From IMG/VR virus record IMGVR_UViG_3300024520_000284, positions 1 through 34,115 of that record: DNA of 34,115 bases; one strand, written 5' to 3'. The notes beneath the pieces are model-generated. The model did no database searches, was not told the origin of the DNA, and was given only the letters and a program-made list of their open reading frames with translations. Position 1 is the first letter of the stretch, and each line of letters begins with the position of its first letter. Source of the stretch: a virus. Below are positions 1 through 8,460 of the stretch, piece after piece. The position numbers and the translations under genes were made by a program.

Positions 1-1008
1 TGATGTAACAGGTTTTTCTTTTGATTTATTTAATATATCTATTCCTTTTTCTGTAAACTCTATTTGTCCACTTAACTGTCGTTCGTGAAACCCTGCGCCT
101 ATTCTTTGTGGCATTAAGGTTGTTCTTATTGCTGCAGTAGTTGCCCAATCGCCAGTTTTTAATGCAGCCTTTTTTAGTAAGGACTTTCTGACTGCCTGTT
201 TTGCCGTGCTTGTTGCTACGGCTTTTACTGCTTGCTTCGCAGTCCCCGAAACCCCCTGTTTTACAACACTTGCTATTCCTCCCGTCATAACAAACTCACC
301 CATAAATGCAGGTAATTCTGCAACTCCTTGTACTATCCGACGTGGCACTGTTGACTCTCTCGCCTCTCCCTCTGCTAGTATTGTTATATACTCCTGGGCA
401 ATAACCATATCCTTTTCTTGCTGTGTCATATCTTTAGTAACGCCTTCTACCTCTGCTTGTTTCCTGACAAACCAGGTAAGCCCCCCAGTACTTATATTCT
501 GTGCTACATTGTTAAGCTTTTTAACTTTATCCATAAAAGACATTTTCCCGTCATACTCATCAGCCATCAATCTTTTAATAGATTCATTTGCCTGTTGTAC
601 CTTCAACATCTTTTCACCTGTTCCCAAGACCGGCAACATCTCAGTAATATCTTGCCTAGAAACTTGCTCTCCTGCGGTAATCTTCCCTTTCTTTTTAGCT
701 TTCTCAAACTTTTCTGTATACCACGATCCCATAACTGTTTGCATATCATCATCTTGTTTGTAAAAGTTGTTGTATACTTGTTTATCTGCTTGCTCGTAGG
801 TAGTCCCTTCGGGGATCCCAACGTTTATGTTTTTATCTTCTAAGTGTACTACTTGTTGACGCTGGGGTGGTTGTTGAATATCGGTTATTGTTCCCTGATA
901 TTGTGGGTATTTCTCCATCATACGATTAAATAATTTATCATTATCCACGTCATTATATTGTGGGTACTTTTCTTTTAACCTAGTTGTAAACTCTTGTTTT
1001 GTTGGCAT
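1..1008 (-). CDS. gp16-like internal virion / DNA-ejection protein, N-terminal part (runs off window start)
   Basis: Open frame of 336 codons from an ATG at 1008 to the window edge with no stop. The start follows the stop of the upstream gene by one base. The first 40 residues hold two copies of a short motif around EKYPQY, a common beginning of very large phage polyvalent or ejection proteins. Residues from about 210 to 300 are Ala/Val/Lys-rich with hydrophobic stretches. Its place after gp14-like and gp15-like genes is the T7 gene 16 position. No transglycosylase motif is visible in this part. I infer that it continues in the open frame entering at 34115 (see findings), giving a protein of about 1,290 aa. 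The internal virion role rests on position and general character, not on a specific catalytic motif. Confidence 0.75.
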   Translation of the reverse strand, partial: MPTKQEFTTRLKEKYPQYNDVDNDKLFNRMMEKYPQYQGTITDIQQPPQRQQVVHLEDKNINVGIPEGTTYEQADKQVYNNFYKQDDDMQTVMGSWYTEKFEKAKKKGKITAGEQVSRQDITEMLPVLGTGEKMLKVQQANESIKRLMADEYDGKMSFMDKVKKLNNVAQNISTGGLTWFVRKQAEVEGVTKDMTQQEKDMVIAQEYITILAEGEARESTVPRRIVQGVAELPAFMGEFVMTGGIASVVKQGVSGTAKQAVKAVATSTAKQAVRKSLLKKAALKTGDWATTAAIRTTLMPQRIGAGFHERQLSGQIEFTEKGIDILNKSKEKPVTS

Positions 1009-1009
1009 A

Positions 1010-2608
1010 TTAGAATCCTAAGCCCAAAGGGTCTGGGTCTTCTTTGTTTATCGTAACATCTGGTTTTAATTTTGTTTCTGTCGTTTGTAATGGTTGAATA
1101 GGTATTTGGGCATTTACTATGGCAGTTGGTTGTTTGTCTTTAGGATATTTAGCTAAAGACGGGAATTTACCTTGCTCAGCTTCAAGTATCAACCCTCTAT
1201 AGATTTCATTCTTTTCTTCTTTTTTCATCTTTGGATCATCAGTCAATAAAGCATATTGTCTTGATAAATCATACTGCACCTGATCTTTTAGTTCTGAATC
1301 ATCTATGTTGCCATCCGCCCATTTTCTTAATTGTTTTATATTACCGTCAACGCCCCATCCCACATTAAACCATCCTTTATCTTTTGCTTTCTTCCCTGCG
1401 GATTTCTTTTCTGATTCTATGCCTTCAGCTACAACAGCTTGATTTAAAAAGTATTTCATATCTGACTTCCCTATTCGTCCATTTGCATAATATTCCTTAG
1501 TCTTTTCACTAACTTCATAAAACGAGTTTGTTGTATTTGCCTCTTGCAATATGTCCTGAAGTTCTAGGTATGAGTTTGGGTCTGTTTTACTTGCTTTATC
1601 TTTTGTTTCTGTAAACATCCGTCTATAAGCTGAAGCCTCTTTGCTGCTTTCATATAAGCCCATTGCTTCGTTTCTGTTCACATCTGCTAGGGTTATTTGT
1701 CCATTTTCAATCCCTTCTACTGTTTCTGCGCCTCTTTGCATCCTCTCAATTTCTATCCGTTCTTTAGTTTTTGCCTTAGCTTTCTTCTTAAAACTTTGTA
1801 TCTCGGTAAGAAACCCCTTCTTGTCTTCTTCTGGAAGCTCAGTAACCTCACCAGTAACAGGGTCGGTATAGTTATATAATCCAGAATTAATATTATCTTC
1901 TACCGCTTGTAATGCTTCGGGGCTTTGGAATCCTTCATCTATTCCTTTTCTTATTTGACCTAACATTAGCTTATCTGGTAATTCTGTTAATTCTTTTTCT
2001 GCTTCTTCGTAGCTTATGGTCCCTTCTTGCGCTGCTCCTCGTAATCCGTTCTGTATTTCTAATACTGCTTTCGATCTGTCTACTGGCGATGGTGTATCAT
2101 AATAAGCATTTATCATCTCATCGTTATGATCATTTAATACAGCAACTGAATGGTCTATTCGCTTCTTCCGAAACCCACTGCGCATTTCGTATTCTGCATT
2201 TATAATGTTTTTATCATACTTTTGCTGAAAAATCATACGTTGTTCTGGATCATCTATTTTCGCTAATGATTCTTGGTAAGTCTTTTGTAGCTCCTCGTTG
2301 TATTCATCTGCTTTTAAATAATCTTGCTCACCTTGTGCTTGGAACTGCAATCCTTTTACTTTTCTATATAAATCAGTACTAGTCTGCATTGCTTGCGTTT
2401 TGTTATGTATATCACGCATTTTTAAAGCTCGTTCTTCTGCAAGCTTAACCATTTTTCTACCCATCTGTGATACATCTTCTCCTGCCCGTTGGAACATTTG
2501 CCCTGACCCGGTTAACCCTTCCATCCTTGTCTGTGGTGTTTTTATGGTCGGAGCAGTAGATGAAGTTTGAAGCCTAACTTGTGATTCGTATGTTGGTATT
2601 CTTGCCAT
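1010..2608 (-). CDS. gp15-like internal virion protein
   Basis: Protein of 532 aa, highly charged and mostly helical, rich in Glu/Lys/Gln with long predicted coiled-coil stretches and no signal peptide. It lies between the gp14-like gene and the giant gp16-like gene, the order of T7 genes 14-15-16, whose products form the ejectosome that carries DNA across the cell envelope. The start ATG lies 1 nt after the upstream stop, and the upstream coding end supplies the ribosome site GGAGGTAGATAAC. I recognise no enzymatic motif. The assignment comes from synteny and composition, so the exact homology to gp15 is inferred. Confidence 0.65.
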   Translation of the reverse strand: MARIPTYESQVRLQTSSTAPTIKTPQTRMEGLTGSGQMFQRAGEDVSQMGRKMVKLAEERALKMRDIHNKTQAMQTSTDLYRKVKGLQFQAQGEQDYLKADEYNEELQKTYQESLAKIDDPEQRMIFQQKYDKNIINAEYEMRSGFRKKRIDHSVAVLNDHNDEMINAYYDTPSPVDRSKAVLEIQNGLRGAAQEGTISYEEAEKELTELPDKLMLGQIRKGIDEGFQSPEALQAVEDNINSGLYNYTDPVTGEVTELPEEDKKGFLTEIQSFKKKAKAKTKERIEIERMQRGAETVEGIENGQITLADVNRNEAMGLYESSKEASAYRRMFTETKDKASKTDPNSYLELQDILQEANTTNSFYEVSEKTKEYYANGRIGKSDMKYFLNQAVVAEGIESEKKSAGKKAKDKGWFNVGWGVDGNIKQLRKWADGNIDDSELKDQVQYDLSRQYALLTDDPKMKKEEKNEIYRGLILEAEQGKFPSLAKYPKDKQPTAIVNAQIPIQPLQTTETKLKPDVTINKEDPDPLGLGF

Positions 2609-2609
2609 G

Positions 2610-3332
2610 TTATCTACCTCCAGTAAGCAAACTGCCTATCCCTGACAATCCTGCAGATACTGCGCCTGCTCTGCCCATTCTCTTAGCACCTTTCCCTAAT
2701 AATCTTGAGTATCTAGCGTCTTGCTGCAAGCTTTGCCTTTGTGCTTTTTCTCTTTGTCTTATCCCAAGATCTTCAAACTTATATTGATACTGCCGTCTTA
2801 ATTGATCTACTTCCATTCTTTTCGTTGCTTCTTCCATTTGCATTAATGGACTTCCTGTTGTTTTAACTCCTGACTTTGCTATAGCTACTCGCTGCCTTCC
2901 TCTGAATTGCTTTTGCTGTCGATCCATCTCTGACATCTCTTGCTTTTCTGCATCTGACAAAAATGTTCTCTCTAGTTTTGCTTGTCCTTTTAATATGTCG
3001 ATCTGTGTTTCTGCCCCTCTAGCCTGCAGTTGATAAGCTTTCATAGCAGTTCTTCCTGCTGTTACTGCACCATATGCTTGCAATGCCGTCCCTAATACTT
3101 GACCAACCATTCCTCCAGCTTTGCCCTTACTCATACTCCCAGTTGGAGTTGTCCCGCTTGCGCCTACACCACCGCTACCTACTATCTGAGTGCTTGAGGC
3201 ACTTTGCCCACCTATCCCTGACATCCCACCAAATTGATGTGTAGCACCAACACTCCCGACTGGAGCGGCTGCCGCACCTTTCGTTATCGCTCCTGCTCCA
3301 GAAGCACCTGCACCTGTTGCCATACCACTCAT
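2610..3332 (-). CDS. gp14-like internal virion protein
   Basis: Protein of 240 aa. The first 70 residues are Gly/Ala/Ser-rich and look disordered, a hydrophobic Gly/Ala segment follows at about 75-100, and then a long Gln/Arg/Lys/Glu-rich helix runs to about residue 215 before a short Gly-rich end. A Gly/Ala hydrophobic segment followed by a long charged helix is typical of the T7 gp14-type internal core protein that inserts in the outer membrane during ejection. It starts directly after the GNAT gene stop, with GGAGG overlapping that stop. The family call rests on architecture and gene order. Confidence 0.7.
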   Translation of the reverse strand: MSGMATGAGASGAGAITKGAAAAPVGSVGATHQFGGMSGIGGQSASSTQIVGSGGVGASGTTPTGSMSKGKAGGMVGQVLGTALQAYGAVTAGRTAMKAYQLQARGAETQIDILKGQAKLERTFLSDAEKQEMSEMDRQQKQFRGRQRVAIAKSGVKTTGSPLMQMEEATKRMEVDQLRRQYQYKFEDLGIRQREKAQRQSLQQDARYSRLLGKGAKRMGRAGAVSAGLSGIGSLLTGGR

Positions 3333-3770
3333 TTATGCCTCCAGTCTTGCATATAATACCATGTCTTCTTTGTTAAATCCACATTGCTTCATAACTCCTT
3401 CGGCAGTAAACCCCAATCGTTCTATAAGCTTTAAGGCTTTAGGACAATCCTTTATTACTGCTGTTTGTACTCTATGAAATCCATAGTCTTTCACAATGTT
3501 TTTATACCCGTCTCTAATCGCTTTATATATTGATTTAAAATGTTTTCTCGCATCTTTGTTTATAAACGCCCAACCGTTTCCTACCCCTTGATATAATGGA
3601 TATATACCGCATATCGCTAAGACGTTTCTTCCTTGTACTGCCATATACGCATCACCATGTTTAAAGTATATCTCGATCATCTTGTTTATGTCTTGCCCGG
3701 AAAATAGCTCTTTCTCCATCCCGTCATAGTTTAAAGTATATGAGTGGTCATATCTTTTAATATTAACCAT
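3333..3770 (-). CDS. GNAT-family acetyltransferase-like protein in the T7 gene 13 position
   Basis: About 145 aa. The C-terminal half has the GNAT pattern: a strand with RVQTAV, then a helix AxKLIERLGF and the acceptor-side strand with EGVM, as in Gcn5-related N-acetyltransferases that use acetyl-CoA. I place the start at the ATG at 3770, 6 nt after GAGG; the alternative ATG at 3773 is too close to it. The gene overlaps the nozzle stop by 8 nt. Proteins of this fold are often found between the nozzle and gp14-like genes of T7-like phages, so it may be a virion assembly component rather than an active enzyme. The substrate is unknown. Confidence 0.75.
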   Translation of the reverse strand: MVNIKRYDHSYTLNYDGMEKELFSGQDINKMIEIYFKHGDAYMAVQGRNVLAICGIYPLYQGVGNGWAFINKDARKHFKSIYKAIRDGYKNIVKDYGFHRVQTAVIKDCPKALKLIERLGFTAEGVMKQCGFNKEDMVLYARLEA

Positions 3771-5742
3771 CATAGACCTCAGCATAAGGGATAATACATA
3801 AAATATTCATAGGAAGTGGTTGTTCCTGTGTAATGTATATCCGATTATCGGTATTCCATCCTGTAGGAAATGATACAATCTTATCCCCAGTAAACAAAGG
3901 AACTGCTGTATCCATAGCCATGCTTGAATCTCTAAAATAGAGTATGTCCTGATTATTTATTGTGCCGAATTTACACCCGACTGTTTCAAAAAACCGTATC
4001 CCTATTTTATATATCCTCTTTGTTTTTGTTTGTGCTGTTCCTAGCTCTGCGCCGCCTTCCATCCTCTGAGTTCTTACTATAGAAGTGTAGGGCAATCCAA
4101 CATGTACAACACTAGCGTCCGTATCTAAAACTATAGCTCCCCCGCGAACTTCCTTTCTCGTCTGTGCAGCTCCATCGCCACAAACAGCAACAGTTTCTCC
4201 TTCTAGATGATCTAACCCAGATATTGACGAGACAGCTGCCCCATCATAGGTAAGACCACTATCAACAAAATATCCATCTTCTTGATCATCACCATAATCA
4301 AAGGGTTTCATATATTCTACGTATCTTTTTGTTGCTCCCTCTATTGTTCTGTTAACAACAAACCAAACCTGATCTTCTGATTCGTCTGGGATAATTGCAA
4401 CACTCTCAAACGTTCCATCAGTTACCACCCTAGTCCAGGCAACAACCTCTTGTTCGGTTTGACGTGTTAAAACTGCCATCTCACCGTCATTCCTTACACA
4501 CCACAACATACTATAAGGGGATTGTTGATACCCCATATCTTTAATCCCTGTTTTTGTTATATGGTCAGCAAGTAATGTAAGCTCATAAGCACGGTTCGCA
4601 TCCTCTTGGAAGCTATATCTTAATTCTCGCAAAGTTCTGTTGTCTCGTTGCATATAATATAAAAAAGCATCTATCTTGTTCGGTGACAAGTTAGCAGATC
4701 CATATGTTGTCTCTTGCAACACCCGGACATTTGATGCTGTAACTGGTTCAGTTGATGAGCCTGAATCTAAGAGAAAGCACCCTCCGCTTGTTCCGATAGT
4801 TAAGGCCTTTCCTGTGGCTAACCAAAAGATTGCGTTTACTTGTTCACTTGCTATCGTATATTGGACTGCATCATCTGCAGCGCTTCCATCACCTAAATCA
4901 AAGTTTTCAAAGTCCTCTGTTACTGATCCCCATACGGTCTGTGGGTTATCAGTGGTTCCTCCCAAATATAATCTTTGTTCATAGAAAGCAACACCTGAGG
5001 AATATCCAGCGCTATCGCTGAAAGCTCCTTCCGCCCAATTAACGGTTGAGCCCGAACCAACCCATGTGCTCCTTACTGTAATTGAAACATGGGTTGTATC
5101 TGTATAGCCAGTTACTTCGACGTATCCCTCTCGCACTTTAAAATAGCCACCGACCATATCACTATTAAAATAAGCTACAGAGGCAGTCAACGTGCCCGAA
5201 GCCCCTACCGTTGACGTGCTTGAATCCATAGTCGTAGCTGCTATATTCTGTGATTTAAATGGCGGATATCTATCCTCTCCATAAGCGAACTCTGACAACG
5301 TCCAAGCAGTGTCACCCGTCCTTGTCAGTTTCCGCGGAGCATAACTAGGATGTACTAAATACATTATATCCGCGGTTTGTACAAATTTCACATCAAACAA
5401 ATCCGCTTCTGCGTATGGCGAGACAATCTCATAGGGTAATCCTCCGTCAAGAATCTGCCCGTTGTCTTTATAAAACCTCATGTACAAATCACCAAACTCG
5501 ATAATATATGTCTGCTCAGTTGAGAATTGAAAGGGGATTATTCTTGTAGAAGCCGAAGAATCTTTTACCTCTGCGGCAAAGGCTGTCCCCGGGCGCCTAA
5601 AAGTCCCTCCGAATGTAAAGGAAAGCATATTCTCCAAAGTCGTAGCAGAGTTAAAATATCTTGCGATATCAACTCTCCCTTCAAGCTTCGGGGAAAATTC
5701 TCCCGCAGTAAAGTTTGTATATATTGGTGTTATTCTACCCAT
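3763..5742 (-). CDS. Tail tubular protein B / nozzle (T7 gp12-like)
   Basis: Protein of 659 aa. The N-terminus has the hallmark of podovirus nozzle or stabilisation proteins: TNFTAGEFSP, LEGRVD, a YFNSA stretch, then GGTFRRPGT within the first 55 residues. The remainder is beta-rich, as expected for the propeller-like nozzle that closes the tail tube. It begins right after the adaptor stop, using AGGAGCAGTATAA as ribosome site. The length is close to the usual 650-800 aa. The downstream GNAT gene overlaps its 3' end. In the virion it should form a hexamer under the gp11-like ring. Confidence 0.92.
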   Translation of the reverse strand: MGRITPIYTNFTAGEFSPKLEGRVDIARYFNSATTLENMLSFTFGGTFRRPGTAFAAEVKDSSASTRIIPFQFSTEQTYIIEFGDLYMRFYKDNGQILDGGLPYEIVSPYAEADLFDVKFVQTADIMYLVHPSYAPRKLTRTGDTAWTLSEFAYGEDRYPPFKSQNIAATTMDSSTSTVGASGTLTASVAYFNSDMVGGYFKVREGYVEVTGYTDTTHVSITVRSTWVGSGSTVNWAEGAFSDSAGYSSGVAFYEQRLYLGGTTDNPQTVWGSVTEDFENFDLGDGSAADDAVQYTIASEQVNAIFWLATGKALTIGTSGGCFLLDSGSSTEPVTASNVRVLQETTYGSANLSPNKIDAFLYYMQRDNRTLRELRYSFQEDANRAYELTLLADHITKTGIKDMGYQQSPYSMLWCVRNDGEMAVLTRQTEQEVVAWTRVVTDGTFESVAIIPDESEDQVWFVVNRTIEGATKRYVEYMKPFDYGDDQEDGYFVDSGLTYDGAAVSSISGLDHLEGETVAVCGDGAAQTRKEVRGGAIVLDTDASVVHVGLPYTSIVRTQRMEGGAELGTAQTKTKRIYKIGIRFFETVGCKFGTINNQDILYFRDSSMAMDTAVPLFTGDKIVSFPTGWNTDNRIYITQEQPLPMNILCIIPYAEVYDG

Positions 5743-6378
5743 TTATACTGCTCCTGTATAAAACGATCCTGTCTTGCCATAGTTGCGTGATGCTAACCAT
5801 TCGTTTGCTTCTAGTTCTTCATACCCTGTTTCTTGCGCATCCTGTCCTTTTGCTGATCGAAGTTTCTCTATATAAGATTCCATCATCATATTAGACACAT
5901 TCAAATTCCCTGTAATATTATATGCGATTTCTGCGGACAATCTTGTAGCAAATGCTTGCACAAAAGCAGGATCGAACTGTATAGTATCCGTAACTCGTGA
6001 AACATATTTCATATACAACGTATCATAATCACTTGCGATCTTATTTGCTTCTACCCTAAAGTTCTCTAACTGTCCTCCCGCAACTGTAGTACTACTACCT
6101 AATGTTGTTTTTATATATACCAACCTTAAATAATCACTCGGTAATTGATGATAGTATGTGTATTCAAAAGCAGGTGTTTCGCTAAGACGTGCGATAGCTT
6201 GTCGTTTAATCGCGAAGTTCCAGTAATGTGATCTTAATACTTCATCTAAGATGTAATCATATACTGCGTTTGCAACACGAGCATTCTTTGAATTCTCATC
6301 AATAGAGGTTATTTGGTCTGCTCCTATTTGCACCAATGATATATTTACAATTGCTATCTTACTTGCGCTACTTGCCAT
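5743..6378 (-). CDS. Tail tubular protein A / head-tail adaptor (T7 gp11-like)
   Basis: Protein of 211 aa, the usual length for T7 gp11-like adaptors. It carries the family pattern of an early VNISLVQIG stretch, then a conserved region around YDYILDEVLRSHYWNFAIKR at about 40-60, then PSDYLRLVY. It sits directly before the nozzle gene and overlaps the end of the upstream MptE-like gene by 11 nt, whose 3' end supplies GGGGGTGG as ribosome site. The protein should form a dodecameric ring joining portal and nozzle. Confidence 0.9.
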   Translation of the reverse strand: MASSASKIAIVNISLVQIGADQITSIDENSKNARVANAVYDYILDEVLRSHYWNFAIKRQAIARLSETPAFEYTYYHQLPSDYLRLVYIKTTLGSSTTVAGGQLENFRVEANKIASDYDTLYMKYVSRVTDTIQFDPAFVQAFATRLSAEIAYNITGNLNVSNMMMESYIEKLRSAKGQDAQETGYEELEANEWLASRNYGKTGSFYTGAV

Positions 6379-6967
6379 TTATCCACCCCCCATTTGGTTC
6401 TCCCAAGATCTCTTTTGTAAAACCTGAGAATGAACGTACACTGTCACCTAATTTATCTTGCTTCGTCTGTTGCCATGTCATCTGTATCCCTTTATCGTCA
6501 AAGCAACATCCGGAATCTTTCTTTTCATCATAAAAATGCCCCTTGTTATCTAATGGACATCCGCATAAAATAATCTTCTCGTATCCCATAAGCAACCCTA
6601 GATATGTTGCGAAGTGGGCGGAAGTCCCTCCGATATTCGGGATTCTCCATAAACAATTAACATTTGGTTTAGGTCTATGCCCATGAGTAACGACATCATG
6701 TTTTAATGTAAAATACTGCCTAATTGCGAAAAACTCTTCATGTAATGTTGCCCAATGTTTCAACCTAATATCTCTTTTATGGAACGCAATAATCGCAAGG
6801 TTTAAAACCATCACATCGTATTCATTTGTTCCTAACAACCCTTTAGCTTTCTGGAAGTCTTCTTCCATACACCAAGCTGTTCCAACTACAACAAGAAACC
6901 CCTTGTACGCATCTATCATTGAAGTTGGATGTTCACCTACCTCTATTCTTTTTATTGTTTGTATCAT
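6368..6967 (-). CDS. MptE/DUF115-like (sialyltransferase-fold) enzyme in the structural operon
   Basis: Protein of 199 aa with a Rossmann-like layout. A hydrophobic strand VVVGTAWC (26-33) is followed by an acidic turn, then VMVLNLAII, and in the second half GGTSAHFA (113-120), a helix with LGLLMGYEK and a strand LCGCPLD (134-140). Proteins annotated as DUF115 or 6-hydroxymethylpterin pyrophosphokinase MptE-like share the pattern of G-S/T-A helix, LGY, then I-L-x-G-x-D. That group includes flagellin-modifying motility accessory factors and some phage proteins. The gene is between the decoration-like protein and the tail adaptor. It has no clear ribosome site; a strong hairpin lies just before it. 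Substrate unknown. The family call is moderate and made from recognised pattern only. Confidence 0.5.
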   Translation of the reverse strand: MIQTIKRIEVGEHPTSMIDAYKGFLVVVGTAWCMEEDFQKAKGLLGTNEYDVMVLNLAIIAFHKRDIRLKHWATLHEEFFAIRQYFTLKHDVVTHGHRPKPNVNCLWRIPNIGGTSAHFATYLGLLMGYEKIILCGCPLDNKGHFYDEKKDSGCCFDDKGIQMTWQQTKQDKLGDSVRSFSGFTKEILGEPNGGWINGK

Positions 6968-6974
6968 AATAAGA

Positions 6975-6999
6975 TATGGGGGGATTAATTCCCCCCATA
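6975..6999 (-). terminator. Strong G/C hairpin after the decoration-like gene (terminator or processing element)
   Basis: On the minus strand TATGGGGGG and CCCCCCATA form a perfect 9-bp stem with a 7-nt loop AATTAAT. It lies between the stop of the decoration-like gene and the start of the next gene. The following bases (TCTTATTATG) are not a clean U-tract, so it may be a leaky terminator, an RNA-processing or stability hairpin, or a translational control element for the weakly primed downstream gene. T7 has its terminator T-phi at the same place, after the capsid gene. Confidence 0.5.
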
Positions 7000-7009
7000 C
7001 ATAATTAAA

Positions 7010-7432
7010 CTACGAATAAATAACTGTTAAAGACACTGTCCCCGTTATAGCTGCTCCAGCGGTTGTAAGTAAAAGAGTATTATCATTAGAGGCTGTACCT
7101 ATTTTATAGCCAAGCCCTGCCAATACACTCGTTCTTGAAACACCTGCTGAAGATGTATCCAAGGCTGCTGTGTATCTAGTTGCTGACCCTGCGTCTCCTA
7201 CTGATATTGTAGAGCTAGTTCCAAGCGCATCATAAGCAAATATGATTTCAAGGATAACTGCTCCATCTGGCAAAACTTCACCCATTGCTATGGTAGAAGC
7301 CGCTCCGACTGATGCTGCTTCATAGGTATCAGTAAAGGCTTTTACGTCTCCTTTAAGATATCCACCATCAACGATGTTCCCGCTTGTTGGAGTAAGCGAT
7401 TTTGTATAATTAACTCCGTATACTGCTGCCAT
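7010..7432 (-). CDS. Capsid decoration / head-associated protein (probable)
   Basis: Protein of 140 aa, rich in Ala, Ser, Thr, Val and Gly, with alternating hydrophobic residues that predict an all-beta fold. There is no signal peptide and almost no charge in the second half. It starts 20 nt after the capsid gene, with AAGGAGGGTGTAA as a strong ribosome site. A small beta-rich protein directly after a capsid gene is commonly a decoration or head-fibre protein. No named family is certain. Confidence 0.6.
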   Translation of the reverse strand: MAAVYGVNYTKSLTPTSGNIVDGGYLKGDVKAFTDTYEAASVGAASTIAMGEVLPDGAVILEIIFAYDALGTSSTISVGDAGSATRYTAALDTSSAGVSRTSVLAGLGYKIGTASNDNTLLLTTAGAAITGTVSLTVIYS

Positions 7433-7452
7433 TTACACCCTCCTTATTTTTG

Positions 7453-8319
7453 TTAAGATACAACACAAGCTATTTCCACAACCTTCTTTTCTTCTAGTCG
7501 TGAAGAACCCATATGCATTCTGCAATAGATTTGCTTTGTGTAATTTAAATCTGTTCTTTCGTCAATTCTAGTAATAATGTCTTCAGAAACTGCAAGACCA
7601 ATACCACTTTTAGTAAACGCCAATACTTGTCTGTCACTATTAGTGTCTGTGGTTAATCGCTGTGTTCTAATTACTTTAAACCCTAGATATGTGTCAATCT
7701 GCCCTTGAACCAATGCTTTTACTGAATTGTAATCAGCACTTTTAATTTCTGTTGTATTCAACAGCTCAATTAATTGCTCTGCTGTTACAATAAGAAATCG
7801 TTCTTCAGACTCGTCAACATCATTCCCATCAAGAATCTCTTTTGCTGCTAACCATTTTGCCAATGTCATCCCTGCTGAGGCAGCTGCTACTTTCTGGGTA
7901 GAAGGCAATGTAGTTGAAGTCCCACCTGCTTTACCAGTAAAAGCTGTCCCTGTTGCTGCAGCAATAATCAAGTCATCAATTTGTCTACCCATAGCATACA
8001 TACCTGACTTAGCATATGCACTTGTAGGATCAACAATCATTTTAACATGATCATTTGGGTCTAATGCTGGATTAACATAATACCCTGCAAGAGCGATTCT
8101 TCTTCTGTAATGCGGTGTGTCTGTAATCTGTGTTGATTGGAAACGACCAGTGATAGGTTGAGCTGTTAAAAAATCAACCTGGTCCATGTAACATTCTTCT
8201 GCCTTAACGCCTGTCTTAACTTGAACGGTATTTCTTAATTTTGACCCTTTTTGTTGGGCTAGGAGAGATACCATGTCTCCATACTGTTTCGCATAAAAAG
8301 TATCTGGTGTTATTGCCAT
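7453..8319 (-). CDS. Major capsid protein
   Basis: Protein of 288 aa. It resembles the podovirus group of HK97-fold capsid proteins (Phage_capsid_2 type): an N-terminal FYAKQYGDMVSLLAQQ helix, a region with ITDTPHYRRRIAL at about 65-77, a YYVNPALDPND turn, and a C-terminal FLIVTAEQLIELL segment leading to a strand-rich end with SRLEEKKVVEI. Position after scaffold and before the tail genes fits. It begins with a very strong ribosome site (AAAAAAGGAGG, 6 nt spacer) at the end of a 140-nt structured leader, consistent with high and possibly controlled expression. Confidence 0.9.
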   Translation of the reverse strand: MAITPDTFYAKQYGDMVSLLAQQKGSKLRNTVQVKTGVKAEECYMDQVDFLTAQPITGRFQSTQITDTPHYRRRIALAGYYVNPALDPNDHVKMIVDPTSAYAKSGMYAMGRQIDDLIIAAATGTAFTGKAGGTSTTLPSTQKVAAASAGMTLAKWLAAKEILDGNDVDESEERFLIVTAEQLIELLNTTEIKSADYNSVKALVQGQIDTYLGFKVIRTQRLTTDTNSDRQVLAFTKSGIGLAVSEDIITRIDERTDLNYTKQIYCRMHMGSSRLEEKKVVEIACVVS

Positions 8320-8460
8320 TTCAAGCCTCCTTTTTTAACAACCATTTCTTTACCGTTGCGATTCTATGATTATCTCCAAAAGGAGGTCGGAATACGCAAC
8401 AAACCTAATTGAAGATTTGTTGGGTCTCTTGCGAGATTATGTCTTATAATCTCTTAAAGA
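8320..8460 (-). promoter_or_regulatory. Structured 5' leader of the capsid gene with an anti-Shine-Dalgarno element
   Basis: The longest non-coding gap in the head operon. On the minus strand I see three hairpins. The first is an 8-bp stem (8433-8440 with 8446-8453). The second is an 8-bp stem with one GU pair (8414-8421 with 8398-8405). The third is a 10-bp stem with one bulge (8390-8400 with 8355-8364), and its loop contains CCTCCTTTT (8378-8386). That loop sequence is exactly complementary to AAAAGGAGG in the capsid ribosome site (8326-8334). Stems two and three share 3 nt, so they compete. This suggests translational control of capsid synthesis. I see no promoter here. Confidence 0.5.

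Noticed and set aside
206-843. Plus-strand frames of 185 and 141 codons near the window start
   Set aside because: They lie opposite the N-terminal part of the gp16-like gene, have no ribosome sites, and read as Cys/Ser/Phe/Leu-rich antisense shadows.
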